A stretch of 64,000 nt of DNA from assembly GCA_965207125.1 (NCBI GenBank), contig OZ242263.1, positions 310,001 to 374,000 on the forward strand, given 5' to 3'. The notes beneath the pieces were generated by a model, which saw only the letters and a list, made by a program, of their open reading frames with translations, searched no databases and had not been told where the DNA came from. Within the stretch, counting starts at the first letter, position 1; each line of letters begins with the position of its first letter. The stretch comes from G965207125 sp965207125. Its GTDB lineage: Bacteria; Pseudomonadota; Alphaproteobacteria; Puniceispirillales; UBA1172. The position numbers and the translations under genes are program-made. Below are positions 16,994 through 27,804 of this stretch, in pieces.

Positions 16994-19900
16994 TCAGATG
17001 ATATCGGTCTCTCCGCCACTTAACTCAAAGCTGGTTGGTTGCAGGTCATCGTCGAGCTGCTCACTAGGCGTCTCATAAATGGGGGGTTCTAGGGGCTCTT
17101 CGCTCGCCCGCTCGCTTGCTCCGTTAGTGCCAGAAGAATCAGGACCCTTAAAACCAATGCTTCCCTCGCCAAAGAGACGCGGCAGGACTTCATCCAGATT
17201 CTCGAATGCTGCGTGGGTGAAGTCAAAGTTATCAACATTACCCACCCCGCCCAGTATCTCAATCAAATCGTCAAGATCAAGACGCTCATCAAAAGTAATC
17301 TGTACCAGAGGGCTAGAAACACGTCCGCTCCCGAAAGCCGATGCCTCCTTAAAGTGCAGCAACACACTGTCAAAATAGAACGCGCCAGCCTCATCAGTTC
17401 CCCACTGCATGGTGACGACAAAGGCATCATCAGCGGTTAAATCCCTATCGTCATCGCCATTGAGGCTTTCTAGAAACTCTGCCAGACTATTGAAATTACG
17501 ATCGACAACGAATGTTAATTTATCTTGTCCGCGCTTGAAGCCCACAATCTCATCACCGCCATCAATACCAACACCATCATAACCGAACGTATAAAGCACT
17601 TCATCGGCGCCTGCGTCTTCTTCTACGTTATTGACTGAGCGGGTAAGAATAATCTCATCATCGCCCGCGCCGCCATCTATTTGATCATCCTTCTGACCGC
17701 CAGTGATGATATCACTACCATCTCCCGCCTCGATCTTCTGCGGGATTATTTGATTAGAAAAATCTATCAAGTTATCTTGGTTAGCGTCCGGAATCCTATC
17801 AACCTCTCGCGAGGTGATCTCGAGGGTTTGGTCCTCAATCTCAGCCACTCCATCTGAAATTGTGAAGGACAGCGGATTGCTTTGTGATGTAAGAGGATCG
17901 CTAACTGATGGCTCATAGGTTATGAGCCCGTCGTTAATATCCGCCTGGGTGAAGGTATCACCGTTATTGAGTTGAGTCCCACTCCTCGATAGCACGCCTG
18001 CATCCGGCAGAGTGGTAATGGTGTATACTAGCGATGCTGGGTCAGATGTATTAGCAGAGGTAACCTTCAGCACTGTCTCATCAATAGTGATACTCGTCTC
18101 ATCCGAATTATAAGTGAGGCTGTTACGCTGAATTATGGGTCTGGCCCCCACGATATTAAGGTCAAATGTCGTCTCAACCGTTGCGCCATTACTGTCCTCC
18201 GCTACGATTTTGATCACGTAAGCGCCAGATTCGGTTAGCGTGCCAGTGATTTCATCATCGTCGGAGTTATAAGTAAGCCCGATCGTGCTCAACGGTCTGT
18301 CATCATCAAGCGTCACCTCAAAAGTCAATTCATCGCCCTCATCAACGTCAGTGAACTGATCGCTTAGATTGCTCAGAACAAACGGTTCACCTTTCCCCCC
18401 CCTACTAGTAAAGAACTCCCCGCTAAACGTAGGGGCATCATTCGCGCCAGTAATCGTGATGGTCACGTCGAAGGTTCCCCCTCCAGCGCTAAAGGTGAAA
18501 CTTTCAGTGGCCGTCTGCCCCTCCGCTAACACCTCCGCCCTGTCATCTAGTGTGTAAGTCCAAATCGTCCCATCAAACGTCATCACGCCGTATGTGCCAT
18601 TACCATTGTCAAGCGTGATTGTACTACCGGGGGCCCTGAGTGTTCCCGTGTTATCATCGCCAGGAGCACCACCTTCGGTCACCGAACCTGTGTCATCACC
18701 AGTGATTGTTTGGGGCGTGATCACAATGTCAAATTCCGTCTCTGCGGAGGATGCACCAGTGCTGTCGGTCGCCACAATCTTTATCTTGTAAGTGCCGATG
18801 GCATTCGGATTGCCAGAAAGAATATGGGTTTCAGTGTCATAAGTAAGACTGGTGGTTCCTAAAGTAATCGTGGTGCCATTAGTTGTCAAATTGACCGCGT
18901 TGCCATCGAGGGTCACCGTTAACGCCAGAGTCAAAGTATCATTTTCGTCAGCATCAATGAAAGCATCGCTCAGATTGATCTCCGTAATCGGCTGGTTGAT
19001 CGTCCCTGTTTGATTCGTAATAGCCGTGCCAACCACAGGGACATCATTCACGCCAGTAACCGTGATCGTTACCTCAAAGGTCGCAACCCCGGCCCTAAAG
19101 GTGAAGGTTTCTGTTTCTGTCTGCCCTTCGGCCAGTGCTTGCGTTTCACCCCCTTGCTCTGGCGTTACAGCCAGCGTGTACGTCCAAGATCTCCCATCAA
19201 ACGTCATCGTGCCGTATGTGCCAACGCCATTGCCATCAAGCTCGATGGCTGGAAGGGTTGGCGGGTTATCAACGTCCGTAACTACGAGCTCTCCTGTGGC
19301 GGTGAGGGTTCCATCTTCGGTCACCGCACCCGCGCCAGCTCTATCTGCAGAGCCAGGAATACCGATTACCGGCGGAGTATCAGCATCGACTACAAGGTCA
19401 AATGAAGAACTAACCCTTCCACTGTTGCCATCATCAGCCACGACAGTGACCGTATGAGTACCGGTGCTCGCCAGCGTAATACGAAGTTCCTTGCTTGCAC
19501 TAAGAACGGAAATAATATTCCTGCTACCGTCAAAGACGATCTCAGTTCCAGCGAGTTCCACCGTCACCGACAGGGTCAATGTATCATTTGTATCAATGTC
19601 AGTGAAAAGATTGCTCAGATCGATAACCTTCTCTAGACCTTCCACTCCGCTTTGAGACTCAATAGCGGTCGCCTCCATAGGGGCATCATTGCGGCCAGTG
19701 ATCGTGATGGTCACGCCGAAGGTGGCCTCCCCGGCGGTGAAAGTGAATACTTCATTTACGGTCTGCCCCTCTGCCAAATTTTGCGTTGCCGTATTACGGT
19801 TACCCAATACGTAAACCCATTGGCTATTGTCCGCATCAAACCTCATACTGCCGTATTGAGTGCTGCCACTCCCATCAGGACGGAGAAAGACGCCATTGCC

Positions 19901-22900
19901 GCCTTGAAGGGCGATGGTGAGACCCTCGGATGCAGTGATCCCCCCACGGACGGAACCTCTAGATGAATCATCTTCGGTAACCGAACCCGTGTCAGTACCT
20001 GTGATTTCTTGATCCCTAACAGTAATGGTAAATGTTAAAGCATCGGCGGCGTCTGCGGTGCCATCATTGGCCGTGGCTTTGATCGTGAAAGTACCGATTG
20101 CATTAGGGACGCCAGTGATTTTTCCGCTGCTGCCGTCATAAGTAAGCCCGATCGTGCTCAACGGTCTGTCATCATCAAGCGTCACCGTTAAGGTCAACTC
20201 ATCATTCATGTCTTGATCAGTGAAAAAACTACGCAGATCGCCCGTTTCAATATTCTGGCTTTTCGTCACGGTTTCATTAGGAGGCTCCTTATCAGACAAA
20301 AACACAGGGGCATCATTCGCACCGGTAATCGTGATCTCTACATCGAAGTCCTCCGCACCCAAAGCGGTAAAGGTGAAGGTTTCAGTTAATGTTTCACCGT
20401 CCCCCAATCCCTGCACCATCGTATGATTGTTATTCAGCGTATACGTCCAAGTGCCAGTAGACTCAACGAAAGCCATCGTGCCGTATTGGCCAGCGAGCAT
20501 GCCTGTGTTGGTATTAGCGCCATCAAGCACGATGGGTGGGGTTTGGTCGCCGTCCGGGTCGGTGATGGCGATCGTCCCTTCGGCAATGAGAGCACCCTCT
20601 TCCATAACCGTGCCAGCACCAGAGGTAAGATTGCTATCAGAAGCATCTCTGATTATAGGCGGCAGATCAGCCCTGATCAAAATGCTAAATGACGACGTAG
20701 CCGTCACCGGCCTTTCGCCACCGCTACCGTCGTCCTCCATAGAGCCATCCGTCGCTATGACCGTGATCGTGTAAAAGCCACTGATTGTCGGCGTACCGAT
20801 GATTCTGCTGACAGCTGCACCGGTGGAGTCGGTGGTTTCGTGAGTAAGATCGATATCACTCAACTCCTGCGGGTCGAGGCTACCAGACCTGCGCACCTCA
20901 AAGGACAGCGTCAATTCATCACCATCAACATCAGTGAAAAGACCACTCAGATCAATCGGCGTGAGTTCCTGATTCGCCCGCCCTTCTTGAGCATCGATGG
21001 ACACAGCAGTGCCGTCTTCTGTCAGCGAAACCTCAGGGGCATCATTCACACCGTTCACGGTGATGGTCACATCGAAAGTAGCAGCACCGCCGCCCAGGGT
21101 TCTAAAAGTGAATACATCGGCTCCTGTATCACCCTCCCCCAAGGCCTGTGTGGCTAACCCTCTCTCGTTATCCGCCGCGTTATCCAGCACGTAAGTCCAA
21201 GTCCAAATCGTACTACCGTCGTTCTGATCCACGCTTGAGGTTAATGTCATCACACCGTATGTGCCTTCGACACGACCACTGCCAGCTACGTCCGGGGGAT
21301 CGGCATTGGTTAGAAGATTGATGGGTAGACCGCCGGCACTGATCGTTCCAGTATCAGTGCCATCAGTGCCATCATCTTCGGTAACCTCACCTGTTCCATC
21401 ACCATCTATGGACTGCGCCTCAGCATCAATGGTAAATGTCGAGGTCGCTGTCATGCCGCTACCACCCGTGCGGTCACTCGCTGTGACCATAACCGTGTAA
21501 GTGCCCGGGCTAGGCGGCGTGATGGAGAGTATATCGTTAGCATAACTATGCGTGACCGTACTCGTGACATCGGCATCATCACTATCACGCACCAAGAATG
21601 TCAGTCTTAATGTGTCGCCTGTATCAGGGTCGCTGAAAAGATTAGCCAGATCGATGTCCAACGACTGACCCTCTGTCCCTCTTTGAGTCTCGAGGTCGTC
21701 GCCAGCTACAGGGGCATCATTCGCGCCGCTAACCGTGATGGTCACAGTGTAAGAAGAAGTCCCAGCACTAAAGGTGAAGACATCTTCGGCGGTGGCATTC
21801 TCAGCCAGTTTATTCGTCTCAAGATTGTCGTTATCCAGCGTGTACGTCCATACGCCACTACTCTCATCAAACCTCATCTGGCCGTATGTGCCATTAGCGC
21901 GGCCCAAGCTATTGGCCCCATCAAGACCGATGGTTTGACCAAGGGCCATGAGCGTTCCTGTGGCGGTGTTATTGCTGCCGCCATCATCTTCGGTAACCGA
22001 ACCCACATTATCACCACTGATTCCTTGCGCCACAACCACAAAAGTAAATGTGGCATCTGGAGACGCCTCACCAGTGCCGTCGCCGTCTCTCGCCACGACC
22101 TTGATCGTATAAGTGCTAGCGGTGAGGGAGGAATCTAGATCGCCTGTTATACCTGTTCCAGCGGTATAGGACAGACCGATTGTTCTTAGGGCTGAACCAT
22201 CATCAAGTGTCACCACGAAGGCCAACACATCACCGGTATCAGGGTCGCTGAAAAGACTCTTTAATTCCGCATCCGTGATGGGTTCGATCGCTTGGCCTAC
22301 CGTCCCACGTTTACCACTGAGAGACGTGCCAGACAGCACAGGAGCATCATTCGCCCCAGCCACCGTGATGGTCACATCGAAGCTAGTGCCTGTGGAAGTA
22401 AAAGTGAATACATCCGTCCCTGGCGTGTCTTTGAGCGCATCCGTATCCGCATCTGTGTTATCCAGTGTGTAAGTCCAAGTGTTATTACTTGGATCAAACC
22501 TCATCGTGCCGTATGTGCCTTCGACACCGCTATTGCTGGCCTGATCGTTATTGTCTACAAGCGTGATGGTTAGGCTAGAGGGTAGTGCAAGAATTCCCGT
22601 GGCGGTGGAGGCGGGGTTATCTTCAGTCACCGAACCCGTGTTATCACCTGTGATTGGCTGTACTGCAATCTCAATTGACAACTGCTTGGTGAGTATTACC
22701 TGCCCCCCCTCGCGCACCACCACCTGAGCCGTGTAAGTGCCAACGAGCGTCGGTATACCCGTGATTGTCCTATCGGTAGGGTTATAAGTCAGATCAGAGG
22801 CGATTTCTCGAGAGGGAGTAAAGATGTCAACGTCGATATCCAATGCATCGCCGTCAGGGTCAATGGCAACGCCGCTCAGATTGATACTGACCGCCTCACC

Positions 22901-25900
22901 CACCGTCCCCGTTAGATCAACATCGAAATCTGGGTTAGCTATAGGAGAATCATTTCTTCCAACCGCCGTGATTTCTAAAACAAACTCCTCCGAGTTACCA
23001 GCAGTAAGGGTGAAGCGTTCAGCTGCTTTTTCACCCTCCCTCAACGCTATTGTTTCCGGGTCATCGTTATCTTGCACGTAGCTCCAGATGAATTTACTCA
23101 AATCACTCTGCGTCCGGGAAACCGTTAGCGTGCCGTATATACCAGTCAAAGAACGGCCACTGCTGCCAACAAACATAATCTCGGGTAGTTGATCCGCCGG
23201 AACATCAGGATCCACAACAGTGAGCTCTCCGGCAATGGTATAGCCGGAATTGGGATCTACCTCACCCACGGCAGCGCCAGTGATTTCCGTTTGGGTGAGA
23301 TCAGGATAAAATCCATCTTTGTAAGCGTTAAAAAACGAATCAGCGCCTCTGAAACTCAATGACTCATCGCCCTCATGCAAGAAGCTGTATCTCGCCTCAC
23401 CAGCGCTAGTAAATTTCGTCCTTGCTTTCACATTCTGAATCGTGATTGTGTTACCGCTAGACAAAGTAATGATAAAATCTGTAACCGGGCCGGAAGTATC
23501 AGCAACAGTAGGAAACCTTTCTCCTGGAGGAAGCTCTGTGGTTGTTCCCCCTCTATTCACCTGTATTTTAACAATAGACTCGATGATAACGTTCTCATCA
23601 AAGATGATTGAACTCTTATCCCAAGAGTCATTAATTATGACTGAGGAGGCGTTCGCCTTGATGAAAAACTCATCGTCACCTCGACCTTCTTGTATTGGAT
23701 CACTGGCCTTTACACCACCCGACAGGGCCGTTGCCACGACCGCCGTATTAATTTCCGCCGTATCTTTGCCATCAGCAATCCTGATGTTAATCAGCGCTCG
23801 CGCTGCAATAGCACCTGCGCTCCCATCATCATCAAGAAAGGTCTTGATCTCCGCCAACGTTGCCCCATGAAGCTTCAGCACAAACTTAATCGAGCGGCCG
23901 CTTACCTCTATGCTTTTAACGCCGTTACCAATATCGTTGCCATCGATTTCAAATTCAACCTCGATGCCGTTACCAGCCTCACCAGCAGTTTTTGCAGCAA
24001 TGATCAGGTCACGGTCTCCAGCGATATTAGCAACTTCAGAGTCTTGAACATCACTGTATCCAATGCTTGCCTTCTTTCCACCTGAGGGACCCGAGCCGCC
24101 CGAAAGCGTTGCTGCACGATCCACATTGATGACCGTATTCTCCTTGCCTGCGGCAATCTCTAAACTAATCAGCTCATTTACTGCAATAGCACCCGAATCA
24201 CCCTCAATAAAGGTCTTGATGTCCGCCAACGTCATCCCACCAGCGGTCAGCACAATTCTAATATTGTTATTTGTTACAATGAAGTCGGGACGAGCCTCGC
24301 TACTGGTTACAAATTCAACCGTGATTTGGTTACCATCTGCGCCGGCAGTTCTTGCGGTAATGATCAGATCCGGGTTTTGAGCCAAATCAGTAAACTGCGC
24401 GCCCTTAAATCCAATGCTCGCTGCTACCCCCGCGCCGTCCGACAACGCCGTTTCCTCGATCGCCGCGCTGATCCGCGAGTCCTCCATGCCATCAGCAATC
24501 GTGATATCAATCAGGTCTCGCGCCTCAGTGTACGTTTTATCCTCCTCAACATGCTTCTTGATCTCTGCGAACGTCGCCCCACCACCATTCAGTGTAATTA
24601 TAATCTTCTTGACGTTATTTTCGGTGACCACACCCGTAAATCTAACGCCGCTATTAACAAAAAGATCACCGAGTCGAAATTCAACCGTGATGTTGTTACC
24701 ATCTGGGCCAATCTCTTTTGCGGTAATGATCAAACCCCGATTAGCCCCATCAGCAATCTCCGAGTCCCTTCCACCTTTGAATGCAATGCTCGCCGCCGCC
24801 TGCGAGTTGGGGGGAGTATTGCCGTCAATAACCACCCGAGATGGCGTATTAGGGCTGTTTATAGTTGCAGAATTAGGAGCAAGATTAACAGTAACTGCTC
24901 CTCCACGGGAGCCATCATCATTTTCCCTGTACCAACCAGCGTTAGAGCCGGGAAAGTAACGAACAATAGAGAGAGCCTCTCTAACAACAATGGTAAATGC
25001 CGTCGTAGTCTCCTGACCGCCTGCGTCTGTCGCCGTGACCCTGATCACGTATGAGCCCTCGTTGGTGGAGGCTGTGCCAACAATTTCTCTAACGACAAAC
25101 ACACCTCCGGAGCCTGTCTCTTGATTGAATTCAAGTCCGCTCGTCAACCCCGTCACCGTCATCGACACGATACCACCTTCAGGGTCTCTGAAAAGATCGA
25201 GTAGATCGATATCGATAGGATCGCCGGTCTTCACGATTAGATCTTCGACATCAATATTAACCCTAGGTGCGTCATCCACCCCGGTCACCGTGACAAGCAC
25301 CACAAAGCCCTCCGCGCCTTCGGCCCTAAGGATGAATTCATCTTCTCCTGTCTCCCCGGGACGCAACGCCAGCGTGTCCGGACCCTCGTTATCAAGCGTG
25401 TACACCCAAGTGCCGCCGGGGGGCGGGCCAGCGGTCGGCGTAAAAGTCAACGTACCGTATGTGCCCTTAAGAGACATCGTCGTGCCGTCATCTTGCACAT
25501 TCGTGCCGTCATTACCTTCATTTGTAAGCACGACGCCTGGAAGTTGCGTTAAATCCAGTTCATCTGCGTCACTAACTGTGACCATCCCCGTAGCGGTCGC
25601 GGCGGCATCGTCACCGGCCGTCAGCGCCGGCGTATTATCCACCCCATTGATCACTGGCGGAGGAGCCTTAGAAACCCCGATGGTTACAGTAAAGTCACTC
25701 GCGCCAGTAGCCCTAAAGGTGAAGGTTTCATTTACCTCATCACCCACAGCCAGACCAATCGTGTCCGGGTCGTCGTTATCTACCGTGTAAGTCCAGGTCT
25801 TCCCATCAAACGTCATCGTGCCGTATGTACCAGCACCACTAACAAGCGTGATGGTTGGAAATGTTATCGGGTGATGCTGATCACGGTCAGTAATAGAGAT

Positions 25901-27256
25901 CGATCCCGAGGCGCTGCCTTGTAGGTCGTTACCGGCAATAACCGTGTTTTCATTGTCCCCTCCGATTACCGGAGGATGAAAATCATCTCGTGAAATAGAC
26001 CTAAAAAACTTCACCGTGGGCGTAGTGGTGCGCCCGTCACTCGCCATGACATCAAACCTGTACCACCCGTGATAGTCAAACGTGCCGCTGATACGCGTGG
26101 TGACGGGGTCATAGGTAAGCCCGATGGCCTCCTCCAATGTCTGGCTGGGATCCGTACTATCATACACCTTATAGGTATTATCTCTAATACTGGAGCTGGT
26201 AAGAATCTTCACATAGTACACCAAGAACGTTATGGTAAGATCATCATCAGGGTCACTGAAAAGGTTTCTTAGAACAACCTCCGAGTTGGCCGCCAGCGGG
26301 TCAGTTAGCGAGGATCTAGAATTGTTAAAAAAAGCACTGCTCTCGAACTGGTTCCCAAGACTGGACAGCACAGTTGGGTCATCTACACCCGTTAGTGTGA
26401 TAACTACATCGAAACTAGCCCCACCAGCGGTAAAGGTGAAGGTGTCAATGTATTCCTCGCCCCCACTAAGAGGATTAACCCTGCCGCTGCGCACGTTGTA
26501 AGTCCAAGTCGTCCCGTCAAAGAACATCCGGCCATAGGTGGTGAGGATACCGTCTCCAGTATCAGCACGTCTATCAAAATTGTCAGGATCACTGCTTGCA
26601 AGCAAAATGGGATCGCTCGTACCCGTAACGCTAAGCGTTCCCGTGACAGGGTCTGCATCATCTTCAGTTAGCGCACCCGTAGCAGTGCCAGTAATCATCG
26701 GTCCTTGCACACCGCTCGGACCTGACGCATCACCGATGATGTCCGGATGAGAAGCATCAGAGGCCGCAAAGCCGTCCTCATAAGCGGTAACAAAATCTTC
26801 AGCGGGTATAGGGGCCGTTCTCGTAGCATCACCCAAATGCTGGAACGTGAAACTCGCCGGATTCCTAAGCGTGATTGTCTTACCGCTAGACAAGGTAATG
26901 ACATACTGGGCAACAGAAGCCCCCTCTGACCCAGCCTGCCTCTCAATTGAGGTGATGACAACATCCCTCTCAAAGACAATCACATTGGCTTCGCTATCGT
27001 CATCGATCACAACCGAGTTCGCGGTGAGTGTGATTAAAAACTCATCAACGCCCTTACCACCACTGACCGGCAAGGTATTGGTTTCAGGAGTGTTATCATC
27101 AATGATGACTCGGTTTGGGCCGTCATAGAGCGCATCGCTCAAACTAAGGGGCACGTCTCCTATACGGGTTCGGCCTTCATTCCTAGTTTGATACCAACCA
27201 GGGGCAAATTCATTGCTATCAGGGACAAAATAACGAATAAACGTGAAATGAGTCAT
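16994..27256 (-). CDS. Giant VCBS/cadherin/RTX repeat protein, paralogue 2 (intact, 3420 aa)
   Basis: The only intact giant gene of the family here. The ATG at 27256 has AGGA 8 nt upstream. There is no signal peptide. Residues 1-190 are a unique module (RYFVPDSN, GWYQ, RVIIDDNTP, DEFLI). This module recurs near residues 765-815 and 1185-1320, interrupted by three tandem repeats of about 120 aa (SIGFKG, DLIITAKTAG, GNxITVEF). The remainder alternates VCBS repeats (TYGTMTFD, W.YTLDN, ETFTF, VTITVTGANDAP) with putative-Ig/dystroglycan-cadherin repeats (DLSxLFTDVD, IGLTYD, ITGTP). The C-terminal 380 residues carry a CSPG/cadherin-3-like domain, RTX nonapeptides (GGAGDDEI) and a tail ending FELSGGETDII. 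The composition is strongly acidic and Cys-poor. The likely role is a calcium-stabilised, type I-secreted surface adhesin; this is inference from architecture. Confidence 0.85.
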   Translation of the reverse strand: MTHFTFIRYFVPDSNEFAPGWYQTRNEGRTRIGDVPLSLSDALYDGPNRVIIDDNTPETNTLPVSGGKGVDEFLITLTANSVVIDDDSEANVIVFERDVVITSIERQAGSEGASVAQYVITLSSGKTITLRNPASFTFQHLGDATRTAPIPAEDFVTAYEDGFAASDASHPDIIGDASGPSGVQGPMITGTATGALTEDDADPVTGTLSVTGTSDPILLASSDPDNFDRRADTGDGILTTYGRMFFDGTTWTYNVRSGRVNPLSGGEEYIDTFTFTAGGASFDVVITLTGVDDPTVLSSLGNQFESSAFFNNSRSSLTDPLAANSEVVLRNLFSDPDDDLTITFLVYYVKILTSSSIRDNTYKVYDSTDPSQTLEEAIGLTYDPVTTRISGTFDYHGWYRFDVMASDGRTTTPTVKFFRSISRDDFHPPVIGGDNENTVIAGNDLQGSASGSISITDRDQHHPITFPTITLVSGAGTYGTMTFDGKTWTYTVDNDDPDTIGLAVGDEVNETFTFRATGASDFTVTIGVSKAPPPVINGVDNTPALTAGDDAAATATGMVTVSDADELDLTQLPGVVLTNEGNDGTNVQDDGTTMSLKGTYGTLTFTPTAGPPPGGTWVYTLDNEGPDTLALRPGETGEDEFILRAEGAEGFVVLVTVTGVDDAPRVNIDVEDLIVKTGDPIDIDLLDLFRDPEGGIVSMTVTGLTSGLEFNQETGSGGVFVVREIVGTASTNEGSYVIRVTATDAGGQETTTAFTIVVREALSIVRYFPGSNAGWYRENDDGSRGGAVTVNLAPNSATINSPNTPSRVVIDGNTPPNSQAAASIAFKGGRDSEIADGANRGLIITAKEIGPDGNNITVEFRLGDLFVNSGVRFTGVVTENNVKKIIITLNGGGATFAEIKKHVEEDKTYTEARDLIDITIADGMEDSRISAAIEETALSDGAGVAASIGFKGAQFTDLAQNPDLIITARTAGADGNQITVEFVTSSEARPDFIVTNNNIRIVLTAGGMTLADIKTFIEGDSGAIAVNELISLEIAAGKENTVINVDRAATLSGGSGPSGGKKASIGYSDVQDSEVANIAGDRDLIIAAKTAGEAGNGIEVEFEIDGNDIGNGVKSIEVSGRSIKFVLKLHGATLAEIKTFLDDDGSAGAIAARALINIRIADGKDTAEINTAVVATALSGGVKASDPIQEGRGDDEFFIKANASSVIINDSWDKSSIIFDENVIIESIVKIQVNRGGTTTELPPGERFPTVADTSGPVTDFIITLSSGNTITIQNVKARTKFTSAGEARYSFLHEGDESLSFRGADSFFNAYKDGFYPDLTQTEITGAAVGEVDPNSGYTIAGELTVVDPDVPADQLPEIMFVGSSGRSLTGIYGTLTVSRTQSDLSKFIWSYVQDNDDPETIALREGEKAAERFTLTAGNSEEFVLEITAVGRNDSPIANPDFDVDLTGTVGEAVSINLSGVAIDPDGDALDIDVDIFTPSREIASDLTYNPTDRTITGIPTLVGTYTAQVVVREGGQVILTKQLSIEIAVQPITGDNTGSVTEDNPASTATGILALPSSLTITLVDNNDQASNSGVEGTYGTMRFDPSNNTWTYTLDNTDADTDALKDTPGTDVFTFTSTGTSFDVTITVAGANDAPVLSGTSLSGKRGTVGQAIEPITDAELKSLFSDPDTGDVLAFVVTLDDGSALRTIGLSYTAGTGITGDLDSSLTASTYTIKVVARDGDGTGEASPDATFTFVVVAQGISGDNVGSVTEDDGGSNNTATGTLMALGQTIGLDGANSLGRANGTYGQMRFDESSGVWTYTLDNDNLETNKLAENATAEDVFTFSAGTSSYTVTITVSGANDAPVAGDDLETQRGTEGQSLDIDLANLFSDPDTGDTLRLTFLVRDSDDADVTSTVTHSYANDILSITPPSPGTYTVMVTASDRTGGSGMTATSTFTIDAEAQSIDGDGTGEVTEDDGTDGTDTGTISAGGLPINLLTNADPPDVAGSGRVEGTYGVMTLTSSVDQNDGSTIWTWTYVLDNAADNERGLATQALGEGDTGADVFTFRTLGGGAATFDVTITVNGVNDAPEVSLTEDGTAVSIDAQEGRANQELTPIDLSGLFTDVDGDELTLSFEVRRSGSLDPQELSDIDLTHETTDSTGAAVSRIIGTPTISGFYTITVIATDGSMEDDGSGGERPVTATSSFSILIRADLPPIIRDASDSNLTSGAGTVMEEGALIAEGTIAITDPDGDQTPPIVLDGANTNTGMLAGQYGTMAFVESTGTWTYTLNNNHTMVQGLGDGETLTETFTFTALGAEDFDVEITITGANDAPVFLSDKEPPNETVTKSQNIETGDLRSFFTDQDMNDELTLTVTLDDDRPLSTIGLTYDGSSGKITGVPNAIGTFTIKATANDGTADAADALTFTITVRDQEITGTDTGSVTEDDSSRGSVRGGITASEGLTIALQGGNGVFLRPDGSGSTQYGSMRFDADNSQWVYVLGNRNTATQNLAEGQTVNEVFTFTAGEATFGVTITITGRNDAPMEATAIESQSGVEGLEKVIDLSNLFTDIDTNDTLTLSVTVELAGTEIVFDGSRNIISVLSASKELRITLASTGTHTVTVVADDGNSGRVSSSFDLVVDADTPPVIGIPGSADRAGAGAVTEDGTLTATGELVVTDVDNPPTLPAIELDGNGVGTYGTMTFDGRSWTYTLAVTPEQGGETQALAEGQTETETFTFRAGVATFEVTITVTGVNDVPVVGTAITNQTGTINQPITEINLSDAFIDADENDTLTLALTVTLDGNAVNLTTNGTTITLGTTSLTYDTETHILSGNPNAIGTYKIKIVATDSTGASSAETEFDIVITPQTITGDDTGSVTEGGAPGDDNTGTLRAPGSTITLDNGNGTYGVMTFDGTIWTYTLDDRAEVLAEGQTATESFTFSAGGGTFDVTITITGANDAPTFSGEFFTSRGGKGEPFVLSNLSDQFTDVDEGDELTFEVTLDDDRPLSTIGLTYNSDDDEITGTLTESGAYVIKIVAEDSNGATVETTFDLNIVGARPIIQRNSLTYNSDETSITIDETVLKVTSANTSDPASLVYTITTLPDAGVLSRSGTQLNNGDTFTQADINDGLITYEPSVSDPLTSQSNPLSFTISDGVAEIEDQTLEITSREVDRIPDANQDNLIDFSNQIIPQKIEAGDGSDIITGGQKDDQIDGGAGDDEIILTRSVNNVEEDAGADEVLYTFGYDGVGIDGGDEIVGFKRGQDKLTFVVDRNFNSLAEFLESLNGDDDRDLTADDAFVVTMQWGTDEAGAFYFDSVLLHFKEASAFGSGRVSSPLVQITFDERLDLDDLIEILGGVGNVDNFDFTHAAFENLDEVLPRLFGEGSIGFKGPDSSGTNGASERASEEPLEPPIYETPSEQLDDDLQPTSFELSGGETDII

Positions 27257-27358
27257 AAGAACAATCCTTTTTACTAGAGTTAAAAAAACTTAACATCACG
27301 GCGAAACCACAAGCATCACAGTAGGATACTATAGATCCCTCTCTCATTTAATCTTGAG

Positions 27359-27387
27359 AGGATACCCTTAAAATTAATTAAACGCAA
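27359..27387 (-). promoter_or_regulatory. Promoter box of giant paralogue 2
   Basis: Read on minus: TTGCGT (27382-27387), 17 nt TTAATTAATTTTAAGGG, TATCCT (27359-27364), about 100 nt before the ATG. A perfect hairpin, CTCTCA-N8-TGAGAG (27341-27360), overlaps the -10 and early transcript, a possible operator. The box is homologous to those of the other three giant genes. Confidence 0.5.
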
Positions 27388-27454
27388 GAGGATAATGTGA
27401 TAATCTTGTGTGCTTTAAATCAACGCCCCAAGGTTACGGCATGGCACTGCTATT

Positions 27455-27640
27455 TTATGGGCAGAAGGGCAGAAGAATTGTGTCGTTATAGAAGTAGAGT
27501 ATGACCCGCTCCATAGGAAAATCGGTATAGCTCCACTGAATGCTATGGACGGGCTGATCATCGCTCCCATAACCATAAAAGCCAGAGTTGTTGAACGATC
27601 AGAATGGACGGTCAGCGTCCTGACCTGAAATCTGCACTTT
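27455..27640 (-). pseudogene. Truncated DUF6876-like tail upstream of giant paralogue 2
   Basis: One minus-strand frame gives FQVRTLTV, and after a frameshift a second gives DDQPVHSIQWSYTDFPM and ILYFYNDTILLP before TAA (27455-27457). The same segments occur, in one frame with nonsense codons, at 3088-3250 upstream of paralogue 1. The upstream half of the DUF6876-like gene is missing or unrecognisable. The matching position shows that gene, promoter and upstream debris were duplicated together. Confidence 0.5.
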
Positions 27641-27804
27641 GTGATACTCGCTTCCTTCTTGGCGGATTGGGTGTTGTCGTTTATTTTGTTAATCATTTAT
27701 CACTATTTAAACAACCTCGTTATCGTCCCATCATCCTCATTATAATGATGAAAAGCCTCCTGTACTCCCTAAAACCATAACGATGATGTCGCCCTCCCCT
27801 AAGG

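Noticed and set aside
19010..25790. Numerous plus-strand ORFs of 60-240 aa across the giant minus-strand gene
   Set aside because: Antisense frames kept open by codon bias and repeats; compositions are Ser/Val/Pro-rich shadows.
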